The notes beneath the pieces were generated by a model. That model saw only the letters and a program-made list of their open reading frames with translations. It did not search any database and was not told the DNA's origin. This document shows, piece after piece, positions 49,529-49,824 of a stretch of 49,824 nt of DNA. Both the position numbers and the translations under genes were made by a program. How positions within the stretch are numbered: position 1 is the first letter of the stretch; each line of letters opens with the position of its first letter. This DNA is from Lederbergia galactosidilytica (GTDB lineage Bacteria > Bacillota > Bacilli > Bacillales > Bacillaceae_C), in the NCBI RefSeq assembly GCF_017873565.1, contig NZ_JAGGKH010000027.1, positions 1-49,824 on the forward strand, given 5' to 3'.

Positions 49529-49702
49529 TCTCACTCACTCCTCTCTATGTAGTTATGGACCAGTTTTTCTTATGAAAAAAAGCAAGTAGCGATCCTGAAA
49601 TGATTTATCTATATATACGTTCAAAAGCAGACTCTGGTTTCAAAATTCTCGGTTGAAAGACTAATAGAATCGTATTAATAAAAGTTGTACCTCAAGAAAA
49701 CA

Positions 49703-49824
49703 ATCGAGTAGGAGGCTAATCATTAATTAATTAGCCGACCTCTCACACCACCGTACATACGGTTCTCGTATACGGCGGTTCAATAACTTAAGTATCGACG
49801 CTCATACAGGTGGTTCAGGTCTTT
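49703..49824 (-). mobile_element. 3' end of a group II intron (domains V and VI)
   Basis: On the minus strand the sequence from about 49779 reads a 33-base hairpin with ACCGCCGTA paired to TACGGTGGT, matching domain V with a 2-base bulge. It is followed by GTGAGAGGTCGG and a domain VI-like stem, GGCTAAT (49736-49730) with ATTAGCC (49720-49714). It then runs to CCTACTCGATT, a typical group II intron 3' end. The boundary near 49703 is approximate. The reverse transcriptase gene would lie beyond the right edge. Confidence 0.7.

Noticed and set aside
1-49824. CRISPR array, tRNA or rRNA genes
   Set aside because: No regularly spaced repeats, cloverleaf-like signals or rRNA sequence were recognised.

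Overview
The window looks like chromosomal DNA of a low-GC Gram-positive, spore-former-type bacterium of the Bacillaceae. The evidence is strong AGGAGG-type ribosome binding sites, frequent GTG and TTG starts, a YocH-like LysM/3D protein with a WalR-type box, a DUF2515 (YppC-like) gene, a YkoY-like TerC protein, a Bacillus-type ferredoxin and GC-rich dispersed repeats. I see no rRNA, tRNA, CRISPR array or phage module. Species cannot be fixed from the sequence alone.

Layout. 1-4.5 kb: decayed and small genes (Nudix, GNAT, DUF2515 with an apparent frameshift, a membrane protein overlapping it, an SRPBCC protein). 4.8-9.4 kb: a complete sucrose module of LacI-type regulator, two palindromic operators, EIIBC, GH32 sucrose-6-phosphate hydrolase and its own EIIA. 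9.5-11.4 kb: an IS1182-type remnant between two copies of one terminator, GC-rich repeats, a LysM-3D cell-wall protein and a GNAT pseudogene cut by a repeat. 11.4-19.8 kb: kinase, SDR, TerC, TetR plus a paired SMR efflux operon with a clear operator, DUF2332, and an ArsR-type regulator with an MFS transporter. 20.3-26.6 kb: a carbohydrate locus with an AraC regulator fused to a GH39 glycosidase that keeps both catalytic Glu, a GH3 glycosidase and an EIIC permease lacking EIIA and EIIB. 27-33.2 kb: lipoproteins, a frameshifted DUF4260, GNAT, a GT1 glycosyltransferase coupled to an XRE-AbrB regulator, and an SNF-type sodium symporter. 33.3-44 kb: a run of small accessory enzymes (PLC-like, Nudix, MDR reductase, histidine phosphatase, DinB, PgsA, MerR with alpha/beta hydrolase, GNAT) mixed with several pseudogenes. 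44.3-48.4 kb: a TetR regulator, two cytochromes P450 and a [4Fe-4S] ferredoxin directly upstream of the second P450. The right edge enters the 3' end of a group II intron on the minus strand.

The best candidates for unusual biology are the AraC-GH39/GH3/orphan-EIIC locus, in which sensor and glycosidase are one polypeptide, and the ferredoxin-P450 pair with an 8-bp inverted repeat upstream and a second P450 of clearly higher GC. A second theme is decay: at least six genes carry single-base frameshifts, in-frame stops or repeat-mediated truncations. Most lie beside dispersed repeats. Some could be assembly errors in homopolymers, and I separate these cases where I can.
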